This document shows, in pieces, positions 14,717-22,259 of a stretch of DNA of 32,719 bases. The notes under the pieces are model-generated. The model searched no databases. It saw nothing but the letters and a program-made list of their open reading frames with translations, and was not told where the DNA came from. Position 1 is the first letter of the stretch. Each line of letters opens with the position of its first letter. The position numbers and the translations under genes were made by a program. The stretch is from an uncultured Prevotellaceae bacterium (GTDB lineage Bacteria; Bacteroidota; Bacteroidia; Bacteroidales; Bacteroidaceae), in assembly GCA_902770635.1 (NCBI GenBank), contig CACXTX010000023.1:1-32719 (forward strand). The letters run 5' to 3'.

Positions 14717-14798
14717 GCCCAGATGGCGGAATCGGTAGACGCGCTGGTCTCAAACACCAGTGGGGAAACCCATCCCGGTTCGAGCCCGGGTCTGGGTA
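14717..14798 (+). tRNA. tRNA-Leu (anticodon CAA)
   Basis: The acceptor stem GCCCAGA pairs with TCTGGGT at 14791-14797. The anticodon stem CTGGT/ACCAG encloses CTCAAAC, giving anticodon CAA for the codon UUG. A long class II variable arm (TGGG/CCCA) and the T arm CCCGG-TTCGAGC-CCGGG follow. The discriminator is A at 14798. CCA is not encoded (the next bases are CTA), so it must be added by nucleotidyltransferase. Confidence 0.95.
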
Positions 14799-14814
14799 CT
14801 AGGGTTTAAAAAGG

Positions 14815-14855
14815 AAGTGCTGTAATTCATTGAATTGCGGCACTTTTTCTTTTTC
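14815..14855 (+). terminator. Rho-independent terminator of tRNA-Leu
   Basis: AAGTGCTGTAATTC pairs with GAATTGCGGCACTT (14 bp with two G-U pairs, loop ATT) and is followed by TTTCTTTTTC. It ends the tRNA transcript. Confidence 0.85.
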
Positions 14856-14869
14856 CGTAGGCTTTAATG

Positions 14870-14927
14870 CTTACAATTGCTAGATTTAATGCTTGCAATT
14901 GCTAGATTTAATGCTAGCAATTGCTAG
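14870..14927. repeat. Three 22-base tandem units, each with a 14-base palindrome
   Basis: Near-palindromes lie at 14870-14883 (CTTACAATTGCTAG), 14892-14905 (CTTGCAATTGCTAG) and 14914-14927 (CTAGCAATTGCTAG, perfect). They are exactly 22 bases apart, about two helical turns, so proteins bound there would lie on one face of the DNA. No gene is adjacent on either side. Confidence 0.8.
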
Positions 14928-15039
14928 GCTTAAATATAGAATTTTAGGATTATTCCCCCAAACCTGCTTTTTATTTTGCAAAAGCGATAACGCAAGAGTA
15001 TTTTTGAATACTCCGAAAGTATTTTTTAATAAGGCAGGG

Positions 15040-15102
15040 TTATTGCAAAATAAGGTTCGCTTATTGCAAAATAAGGTTCGCTTATTGCAAAATAAGGTTC
15101 GG
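15040..15102. repeat. Three perfect 21-base tandem repeats
   Basis: TTATTGCAAAATAAGGTTCG plus C, C or G is repeated without gaps at 15040-15060, 15061-15081 and 15082-15102. An inverted partial copy (TTATTTTGCAA) lies at 14971-14981. Between them, GAGTATT/AATACTC forms a hairpin near 14996-15013. The stretch has an open frame only because the unit is 21 bases long. Confidence 0.85.
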
Positions 15103-15132
15103 TTTTATGTTGTTTTTCGGCAAAAATCAGAA

Positions 15133-15210
15133 TTTGCTGCCACCGTGCTGCCACCAAAAAATCGCCTAAATACAGGTGTTTCAGAAGATTGATGGCAGGG
15201 TGGCAGCAAA
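15133..15210. repeat. Large inverted repeat downstream of the starch operon
   Basis: TTTGCTGCCACC at 15133-15144 is perfectly inverted at 15199-15210 (GGTGGCAGCAAA). Inside, a second CTGCCA (15148-15153) is mirrored by TGGCAG (about 15193-15198), so the arms are doubled. It lies 22 bases beyond the end of the last amylase gene and could stop its transcript, though it has no clean T-tract; it could also be the end of a mobile-element relic. Confidence 0.65.
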
Positions 15211-15231
15211 AATTAAAATTTAAAGTTTCTA

Positions 15232-17175
15232 TCACCTCTTTACATACTTCTTTCCACCCCGGATGTAAATACCCTTCGGAAGCGACGAACTAAATTCTGC
15301 CGTAGCAACTTTGCGCCCACTGAGATCATAGTAATCATCTCTCTGTGCTAACCTCTCACCTCTTAACTCCTGTATGCCGGTAGTGGTGATAATCTCTGTG
15401 GGCGTGCTGTTGCCCTCGACATAGTAGCCGTGGTTGACAAAGGCGACACCATCGTAGATTTTGGTATTGCCACCATCGTAGGAGATAATCAGGTTGTCAG
15501 GCACCTCGCTGACCTTTGTGAGCGTATATTTATAGATGTAGCGACCGGTGGCAGACTGTCCCATCATCGTCATGGCATCACCCGGCCAGTTGGTATTCTG
15601 GCAGTAGGCCTCGCCACCGCCCAGCGCACCCCAAGCCCAGACGGCATAGTCGCGCTCGGTGGCCGTCTCAAAGAAAATGCTGATTTCGTCAGCAGTCTCC
15701 AGTGTGGGTGTATAGATTTCGGGGGCTGGTAATTCCTCCTCGGAGAATGTCCCTTTGACGTAAACACGGTAGCCCTTGCCCTCGAGTGTGAAACTCTGGG
15801 TGGCAGAGAAGGTCTGTTGCTTTCTACTGGTACCCTGGCTAATGGTCTCACTGGTGAGCCACTGGCTCCAGGCCCCTTCGGTCAGTCCCGTGAGCGTGGC
15901 AGAAGTTTGAGTAGTCGCCATGTTGAGCACAACCAGTACTTCAGACCCCTCTTCCGTTCCTCCCGAAGGAAGGGACACCTTGCGGGTGAAAGCCAGCACG
16001 TTGGTACTACCGGTAGAAACAGTGACCCAGTTGACACCCACTTTGTCACCCAGTGCGGGTACAGCATGTTTGAGGGCCGTCAGCGTGCGGATGGTATTGA
16101 GCATCTTGGCATCCTTGGCATTCCAGTCTATCTTGGTGTCGTTGAAGTAATCGAGTACTTGATTTCCGCCGACCTCCTGACCATTATAGATGAGAGGCAT
16201 GCCATAGAGAGTGTATGCCAGCACGGTGAGCGGATGGCGATTTTGTCCGTACTTCTCGGTCAGCGTCTTCTTGTTCTCGTTATAGTTCTGGTCGTGGTTA
16301 GTCACATAAAGCATACGATTGAAGGACACGCTTCCAGATGCCGTGAGCATCTTGTCAGCATTCGTTTTCAAAGGCGCGGCATAAACGCCTGAGCTGCCAT
16401 AACTGGCCAAACTACTCTGATAGGCCCAAGCATAGTCATAGTCGAAACCCACGGTCTTCAGTTTCGTTACATCCTGGGCAATGTCTGCCTCGCCCAGGAA
16501 AGAGATGGTCTTGCCGGATTTGTAGTTCTTGATAAGGGAAATAGCCTCAGTCCAATAGCTGACAGGTATCTGCGGACTAGAGATATAGTCACAACGATAG
16601 CCATCAATGTCGGCCTCGTCTATCCAGAACTTCAGCGCATTGTTCATGGCTTGAACCAATTCCGTATTGTAGTAGTTCAACTGCCAGACATCGTTATAAG
16701 TGATGCCGCCTGCTGAAGGATGGCGGAATTCCTGCTGACCATTCCACCCGTAATATTCAGGATGTGTGGTCACCCAGTCGGCATTCGTCGCCGTGTGGTT
16801 GGGCACCCAGTCGAGCCACACCTCCATGCCCAGCTCATGGGCTCGGGCTACAAGGGATTTCAGGTCGGCAATGGTGCCGTAGCTATCATTGGTCTTTTGG
16901 AAGTTGGTGGGAGCATAGGGACTGTTGATGCCTCCGCCACGTGGATAAATGGGCATGAGCCACAGGATATCCACACCCAGTGTTTTCAGGTCACCCAGCT
17001 TAGCCTGGGCAGCCGCAAAGGTTCCCTCGGGGGTGAAGGAGCCCACGTTCATCTCATAGACAACGCGAGTGCCCTCTGCCCTCTTGACAGTAGTGTTATT
17101 AATGTCGTCAACATAGTCAGCAAAAGCCGGGGCGCTGAAGACGAGAACGAACAAAGCGAGTATTAGTCTGTTCAT
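15232..17175 (-). CDS. Secreted GH13 alpha-amylase with starch-binding module and T9SS-like tail
   Basis: 647 residues. A type I signal peptide (1-19, APAFA) is followed by the GH13 barrel: WLDWVPNHT (region I), nucleophile Asp196 (DGYRCDY), acid/base Glu229 (FLGEAD) and Asp295 (TNHDQN), all present. A beta-rich C domain follows, then from about residue 480 a small module with AVWAWG and NTNWPGD, like the repeated modules of the starch-binding lipoprotein upstream. The last 40 or so residues (YYDLSGRKV, then LPKGIYIRGGKKYVKR) resemble type IX secretion C-terminal domains. Its barrel is clearly related to that of the next gene, with catalytic residues at nearly the same positions. Last gene of the operon. 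Confidence 0.92.
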   Translation of the reverse strand: MNRLILALFVLVFSAPAFADYVDDINNTTVKRAEGTRVVYEMNVGSFTPEGTFAAAQAKLGDLKTLGVDILWLMPIYPRGGGINSPYAPTNFQKTNDSYGTIADLKSLVARAHELGMEVWLDWVPNHTATNADWVTTHPEYYGWNGQQEFRHPSAGGITYNDVWQLNYYNTELVQAMNNALKFWIDEADIDGYRCDYISSPQIPVSYWTEAISLIKNYKSGKTISFLGEADIAQDVTKLKTVGFDYDYAWAYQSSLASYGSSGVYAAPLKTNADKMLTASGSVSFNRMLYVTNHDQNYNENKKTLTEKYGQNRHPLTVLAYTLYGMPLIYNGQEVGGNQVLDYFNDTKIDWNAKDAKMLNTIRTLTALKHAVPALGDKVGVNWVTVSTGSTNVLAFTRKVSLPSGGTEEGSEVLVVLNMATTQTSATLTGLTEGAWSQWLTSETISQGTSRKQQTFSATQSFTLEGKGYRVYVKGTFSEEELPAPEIYTPTLETADEISIFFETATERDYAVWAWGALGGGEAYCQNTNWPGDAMTMMGQSATGRYIYKYTLTKVSEVPDNLIISYDGGNTKIYDGVAFVNHGYYVEGNSTPTEIITTTGIQELRGERLAQRDDYYDLSGRKVATAEFSSSLPKGIYIRGGKKYVKR

Positions 17176-17218
17176 AATAGTGATCTACATTATATTATAT
17201 ATATATTGAAGGAAATAA

Positions 17219-17246
17219 GCTGGCTGTTCTTCCCAGAGCAGCCAGC
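17219..17246. other. Hairpin between the two amylase genes
   Basis: GCTGGCTG and CAGCCAGC form a perfect 8-bp stem with a 12-base loop. In the transcribed (minus) direction there is no strong U-tract, so an attenuator or mRNA-processing/stability element is more likely than a full terminator. The spacer here (128 bases) is longer than at the other junctions of the operon. Confidence 0.55.
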
Positions 17247-17303
17247 CACTCTAACTAACTTTAAAAATTACAGCAATACCGTTATGCCATGATGAAGCAT
17301 ATA

Positions 17304-18692
17304 TCACTGTAATACGTAAACCGCATACCCAAAGGGTGCCAACTGGACTGTTGGCGACTTGTCCAGGGAAACGGCCTGTATGTCAATCTTTTCACCAATA
17401 GTCTTGCTGTCCAACCACTGCTCGTAGTCGCCCGCAGGCATCCCGTCAATGAGGGTCTGCACGTCCTTCGCACCGAAGTTGACTACAGCCACTACCGGTC
17501 CGCGCTTCCATGCCAGCACGTCCTGCTGATTGGTGGTCAGGAACTCCACGGGAGCATCGGCAGCCAGCGAGGGCTGCTGGTGGTGCAGGGCGACGAGTGT
17601 GCGCACGGTGTTCTGCATCTTACGGTCCACCTGCTGCCATTTCACCTTGGCATCGGTAAAGTAGTTCAGCGTGTCGGGGTCGCCAATCTCCTGTCCATTA
17701 TAGATAAGCGGCATGCCATAGAAGGTAAACTCCAGCACGGTCAGTCCATATCGGTTGTCACCATAGAAGTCCTTCAGCGTATGTCCCCCGTCGTTATAGT
17801 TCTGGTCGTGGTTGGTCAGATAGACCATACGGCGGTTCTTCACCTTGGATGACTTGTCCAGGAATCGCAGGCAAATCTGTTTCAGCGAGTCAGCATTCCA
17901 CTGCTCACGGCTCCAATGGGCCATAGAGCCCTGGAAGTTCCAGGCGTAGTCGTAGTCGAAGCCGCAGGAGTCGATGCGCTGGTTAAAGGGGTCGGTAATG
18001 TCCGTTTCGCTCAGCATCTCCACCTTCTTGTCAGCACGCAGGCTCTTCAGCTGCGCAATGATGTCCTGCCAGTAGGCTACCGAGATGGTGGGACTCGACA
18101 CATAGTCACAGCGGAAACCATCCACATCGCACTCCTCTACCCAGAACTTCATAGAGTTGTTCATCTCGTTGACCAGACCCTCGTCCTGGTAGTTCAACTC
18201 CAGCACATCGCCCCACCCGTGCGGATGGATCATCTGTCCTTTGGCATCCTTAGTGAAATACTCCGGGTGGGACTCCACCCAGGGATTCTCCTGTGCCACA
18301 TGGTTAGGTACCCAGTCTAGCCACACCTTCATGCCCAGTTCATGGGCACGGGCTACAAAGCTTTTCAGGTCATCCACCGTGCCATAGTCAGGATTGACGG
18401 CGCGGAAGTCCATCGAGGCATAAGGGCTGTGCATGGTGGCACCACGCGGATAAATAGGCATGAGCCACAAGATGTCGATGCCCAGGGTATCCAACCTGTC
18501 CAGTTGCTGCTGGGCAGCCTTGAAGGTACCCTCGGGAGTGAAGGCCCCCACGTTCATCTGATAGATAACCCGGTTCTCTTCACTGACGGGTTGCGTGCAG
18601 TCTATGCGCTGGCTGACAGCAGAGCCCCCGCCACAGGCTGTCATAAGCAGCACTGTGGCAAGGATTCCGAGTGATAATATAGTCTTTCTCAT
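17304..18692 (-). CDS. GH13 alpha-amylase lipoprotein (SusG/SusA-like)
   Basis: 462 residues. A lipoprotein signal ends at Cys20 (LLMTAC), followed by GGGS. GH13 residues are complete: WLDWVPNHV, nucleophile Asp196 (DGFRCDY), Glu229 (MLSETD) and Asp296 (TNHDQN). It has the catalytic barrel and C domain but no starch-binding module. As a lipoprotein with GGGS after the cysteine it may be periplasmic or surface exposed. By position it stands for SusG or SusA of Bacteroides thetaiotaomicron. It starts 9 bases after the stop of the starch-binding lipoprotein. The downstream GH13 gene is its paralogue. Confidence 0.92.
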   Translation of the reverse strand: MRKTILSLGILATVLLMTACGGGSAVSQRIDCTQPVSEENRVIYQMNVGAFTPEGTFKAAQQQLDRLDTLGIDILWLMPIYPRGATMHSPYASMDFRAVNPDYGTVDDLKSFVARAHELGMKVWLDWVPNHVAQENPWVESHPEYFTKDAKGQMIHPHGWGDVLELNYQDEGLVNEMNNSMKFWVEECDVDGFRCDYVSSPTISVAYWQDIIAQLKSLRADKKVEMLSETDITDPFNQRIDSCGFDYDYAWNFQGSMAHWSREQWNADSLKQICLRFLDKSSKVKNRRMVYLTNHDQNYNDGGHTLKDFYGDNRYGLTVLEFTFYGMPLIYNGQEIGDPDTLNYFTDAKVKWQQVDRKMQNTVRTLVALHHQQPSLAADAPVEFLTTNQQDVLAWKRGPVVAVVNFGAKDVQTLIDGMPAGDYEQWLDSKTIGEKIDIQAVSLDKSPTVQLAPFGYAVYVLQ

Positions 18693-18701
18693 CGCTACAG
18701 A

Positions 18702-20366
18702 TTAGTTAGCAGTGAAGGAATAACTCTGGTTGGCCACCACCTGCGAGATGTCTTGCTGGACACCCTCGCCTTCGCCGTTGAGGATGAGGTTGTAGGTACC
18801 GCCATCGTTAGGCAGCGGGAATACCAAGGCACCATTCTCATTGCTGGTAGGCTTGATGCCACGCCAGCCGCCATAAATCTCGCCATCACCCCAGGCATAG
18901 AGGCGTGGATCGGTATAGCCTGCATTATTCAGGATAGTCACTGTGTTGGGCGACTCCTCCCATGTAGTGTTGACATCGTAGAAGTGGCTTCCTGCGGTGA
19001 ATACGGCAGGACCGTCCACCTGACCATTGCCGTTATCGTTGAGAATCAGGTTAAAGGTTCCGTTCGCAGGCAGTTCGAAGAGGCACCAGCCGTTGTCCGT
19101 CTTCTTCACGGGAGCAGCACCGGGCCAGCCTCCGCAAGCCTCGCTGTCACCCCATACATAGAGACGAGGTTCGGCATAGCCTACGCTGTTCTTCACTGCA
19201 ATGATCACCTTCTCAACAGTAGGCTCTGGCTCGGGACCAGGTCCTGGTGTGTCGCCAGGCTGATAGTCCTTGTCAATAATCTCGTAGCCACCGTCAAAGA
19301 TGCGCAGATAGATGTCGTGGTCGATGGTGAAGTTAAGGTCACCGTCTTCCCACTGTACGCCACCATTGTTATTATTAGGAATGAGGTTCAGGTTCAGTCC
19401 TGTGTTAGCCTGTCCCATGTCGAAGTAGATGTACTCGTTGCCGTTGATGACCTGGGTACCCGTAGGCTGCATGCCAGGCCATCCGCCGAATGCCTCGGCA
19501 TCGCCCCATGCATAGAGTGCCAACTCAGTCTGACTTGACTGGTTCAGTACGAACAAGGCATAGCCGTCGTGCTTCACAGCGGGTTCCGGAGAAATCTCCT
19601 CGACACCATTAACAGTGATGCGCAAGTAGATATTACGCTCGATGGTGAAGTTGAAGTCCGCTAGCTGAGCACCTGCACCACCATTGTTGAAGATGAGGTT
19701 CTCGTTCAGTCCAGTGTTCTCCTCGCCGAAGTCGAAGTACTTCCACGTAACACCGTCGTGGTTCCACGTACCAGTCACCTGCATGCCGGGCCAGTCACCT
19801 TTCAGGTTGTTGATGTCACCCCACATGTAAAGGGTCAGTGCATCCCAGCCCGTCTGGTCATCCACATAGACGCAGAAGCCGTCGTGCTCAGGCTCTGGAG
19901 CCTCGCCACCTTCCCAGTAGTAAGCCTCCCAGCGCTGTCCCCAGACATTGGTGAAGGTACCCACTGCAGGATTGTCGAAGTGGATGGCCTCCTCGCCCGT
20001 GATGGTGTACTCCTTACCCTGAGTCTTTGAGTAGAAGGAGAAGCCATCAGCCAGCGTCTTGCCACCAATGAAGGTAGAAGGGTCGAGGTAGATGCCCCAC
20101 TTGGCATCGCTCTTCTCTGCCTTGGTCAGCAGGTATGCCTCGTTGCCAATGGCCTCCTCGCCACCGTTGAAATCACCTATAATATAGATTTCCTCTTTGG
20201 GTGTGGTGCCGAAGGGAGCAATGTACTCCAGCAGGATGCGGTCGGCACGCGTCTCAAACTGCTGACGCTCATGATCGAATACGATGTCCTTGTCGCTCGA
20301 ACAACTGCTCATAAAGCCGGTAACGGCCAGCAGCGTCAGCACTAGACTATATATTTTCTTTTTCAT
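18702..20366 (-). CDS. Multi-module starch-binding outer-membrane lipoprotein (SusE/SusF position)
   Basis: 554 residues. Lipobox MSSC with Cys22. An N-terminal beta domain (about 45-150, EIYIIGDFNGG) is followed by four tandem modules marked by WGD and a GGWPG-type turn: WGD at 182-184, 287-289, 405-407 and 492-494. The first two modules are about 105 residues long and carry an extra FNFTI...IYLRI strand pair; the last two are about 87 residues. A Pro/Gly-rich linker (372-384) divides the two pairs. The Trp-rich turns suggest starch-binding modules of the CBM25/26 kind. Its place after susD matches SusE/SusF, surface starch-binding lipoproteins, but the modular build differs from them. Assignment of the carbohydrate is from context. 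Confidence 0.85.
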   Translation of the reverse strand: MKKKIYSLVLTLLAVTGFMSSCSSDKDIVFDHERQQFETRADRILLEYIAPFGTTPKEEIYIIGDFNGGEEAIGNEAYLLTKAEKSDAKWGIYLDPSTFIGGKTLADGFSFYSKTQGKEYTITGEEAIHFDNPAVGTFTNVWGQRWEAYYWEGGEAPEPEHDGFCVYVDDQTGWDALTLYMWGDINNLKGDWPGMQVTGTWNHDGVTWKYFDFGEENTGLNENLIFNNGGAGAQLADFNFTIERNIYLRITVNGVEEISPEPAVKHDGYALFVLNQSSQTELALYAWGDAEAFGGWPGMQPTGTQVINGNEYIYFDMGQANTGLNLNLIPNNNNGGVQWEDGDLNFTIDHDIYLRIFDGGYEIIDKDYQPGDTPGPGPEPEPTVEKVIIAVKNSVGYAEPRLYVWGDSEACGGWPGAAPVKKTDNGWCLFELPANGTFNLILNDNGNGQVDGPAVFTAGSHFYDVNTTWEESPNTVTILNNAGYTDPRLYAWGDGEIYGGWRGIKPTSNENGALVFPLPNDGGTYNLILNGEGEGVQQDISQVVANQSYSFTAN

Positions 20367-20390
20367 ATTCTATATCTAATTGGTTCTAAG

Positions 20391-22229
20391 TTATTGATTT
20401 TTATACAATGGGTTCTGTTGCAAACCTGGGTTGACAGAGATAGCCGACTGTGGCAATGGATACCACTCGTACTTGCGGTCGCGCTTGGCAGGCATCTGTC
20501 CGTAACCATCCTCGGAGGTACGTCCCCAGAACCACCACTGGCCCTGCGTGAACTTGTCGAAGCGGCGCAGGTCGGTGCGGCGGCGGTTGCCCTCACAGAG
20601 ATATTCCTTACCCCACTCTGAGAGCATCCAGTCCATGTCGAAGTTGTCGAAGCCGGGACCGGGAATGCTCAGCGCATTGGTGCGGTCGCTGCTCTTGAAG
20701 TAGCGCTGGCGCACAGCATCCACATACTTCTTGGCCTCCGCGCTGTTGCCCTTGCGCATCTCACACTCGGCCACGTTCAGATAGGCCTCAGCCAGACGGA
20801 ACTGCACGTCGTCAATGTCCTTGAAGCCCTTGCCTGCCTCAGCGGGATAGAGCGGATACTTCATCATGCGGATGCCCGAGTTGGTCTCGCCCCAGCGAGG
20901 ACTCATCACTGGCTCCAACGTGTGTCCCATATTCAGGAACGTACCTACCTGATCAACATACACCAGTTCCTGACCATCACGGTCGGCATCGGCCAGCAAT
21001 GCACTGCCCGTACCATAGTTAGCACGCATGGCACCCTTCAGGAACATACCTGGTCCATGTGTGCCAGTCGCTGCATCATAGACATAGTTCTGTTTGCGGA
21101 TGTCGCGGTCGTCGAAACGCTCATAGGGAGCACCCAGTTTGTCACCATAGTCAGCCAGGAAGCTCTTGGCACCGATGGTTCCACCCGTGGGCAGGACGGT
21201 TCCCGTGTTGTCATAAGAAGGAACGAGGCAGACGCAGTTCCAGGCACCGATGCCGTCGTACTTATCCATACCATTGCAATACTCATTATAGTTATAGGGC
21301 ATCATGGCCATCGTGCGGATGTTGCTAATGGCATTGGTAGCACCCTTGCCATCTTCGGCAGCCAGCGCGAAGATGACCTCCGGACACTTCACGTTATCCA
21401 CGCTGAAAACGTCGCGCCAGTTGTCGGCCAACTGGTAACTGCCATAAGTACCATTGATGATCTCCTTTGACAGAGCCTCGCACTCATCAAACTTCGTTTC
21501 GCCAATGAAAATCTGTGCATTGAGCAGCAGACGAGCCTTCAACAAGCGGTTCATGGCCTGGTTGGCACGATTGACGAGCGCATGCTGGGCATCGTCCTTA
21601 CCTAAAACAGCATACGACTCATCCAGTTCTTTGGCAATGAAGTCGTAAATCTTCTTGCACGACGTGTCCCAGTCAGGGTCTGCCGAACCAGGCACCTCAC
21701 TGCCGGCTGAGGTATTCAGCGGCAGCGCACCGCCCCACAGCTCAAACAGGCAGTAGTAGTTCCATGCACGCAGTGTGCGCACCTCAGCCACGTACTGTGC
21801 CAGGGCAGCCTCGTTCATACCCAGACTGCTTGCACTCAGTCCTTCCAAGTCGTTAAGCAGCAGGTTTGCCAGTCCGATGCCCGTCCAAGCTTCCTTCCAC
21901 GCGTTCTCAATGATGGGCGTCTCTGTTCCCCAGTTCTGCCAGGACAGCACGGTCTTTGCGGCCTCGTCCCAGCCCCACAGTCCACCGTTCCATACGCGCC
22001 AGGTAACCTGGTCTGCAGGATATTCAGACAGGTGGAAGAAATTCTCACCAGCCAGCGTCGATGACGTCTGGTTATAAATGGCAGCCACGGCTCCTTGCAC
22101 ACTAGCTTCATTCTGATAGTAGGACGAAGCGTCAATACGGTCATAAGCCTTCTCGTCCAAGTCGGTGCAAGCCGTCAAACTGCCTATAGCGCATATCGCG
22201 CATGCTATTTTATATTTAAATGTAATCAT
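20391..22229 (-). CDS. susD: SusD-family starch-binding lipoprotein
   Basis: 612 residues, lipobox ending at Cys21 (SLTAC). RagB/SusD features: early AVAAIYNQ helix, LRAWNYYCLFELWGGALPL (TPR region), and the C-terminal YEWYPLPQSAISVNPGLQQN typical of the family. It forms the lid of the SusC channel at the cell surface and helps capture maltooligosaccharides. It lies 30 bases behind susC; that gap is made of the AATTACTAATTCCT repeat seen elsewhere in the window. Confidence 0.94.
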   Translation of the reverse strand: MITFKYKIACAICAIGSLTACTDLDEKAYDRIDASSYYQNEASVQGAVAAIYNQTSSTLAGENFFHLSEYPADQVTWRVWNGGLWGWDEAAKTVLSWQNWGTETPIIENAWKEAWTGIGLANLLLNDLEGLSASSLGMNEAALAQYVAEVRTLRAWNYYCLFELWGGALPLNTSAGSEVPGSADPDWDTSCKKIYDFIAKELDESYAVLGKDDAQHALVNRANQAMNRLLKARLLLNAQIFIGETKFDECEALSKEIINGTYGSYQLADNWRDVFSVDNVKCPEVIFALAAEDGKGATNAISNIRTMAMMPYNYNEYCNGMDKYDGIGAWNCVCLVPSYDNTGTVLPTGGTIGAKSFLADYGDKLGAPYERFDDRDIRKQNYVYDAATGTHGPGMFLKGAMRANYGTGSALLADADRDGQELVYVDQVGTFLNMGHTLEPVMSPRWGETNSGIRMMKYPLYPAEAGKGFKDIDDVQFRLAEAYLNVAECEMRKGNSAEAKKYVDAVRQRYFKSSDRTNALSIPGPGFDNFDMDWMLSEWGKEYLCEGNRRRTDLRRFDKFTQGQWWFWGRTSEDGYGQMPAKRDRKYEWYPLPQSAISVNPGLQQNPLYKNQ

Positions 22230-22259
22230 AATTACTAATTCCTAATTACTAATTCCTAA

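Noticed and set aside
14513-14809. Open frame across the tRNA-Leu gene and its promoter
   Set aside because: It reads through the promoters and the tRNA, which account for the sequence.
14870-15102. Possible CRISPR array from regularly spaced repeats
   Set aside because: The repeats are contiguous 21- and 22-base tandem units without unique spacers, and no cas gene is present.
14893-15192. 99-codon plus-strand open frame
   Set aside because: It exists because the 21-base repeat keeps frame (LLQNKVR repeated); no promoter or domain supports it.
20922-21470. Long open frames antisense to susD, susC, the amylases and GH97
   Set aside because: They lie opposite well-supported genes in a GC-balanced coding region, lack promoters and show no recognisable domain.
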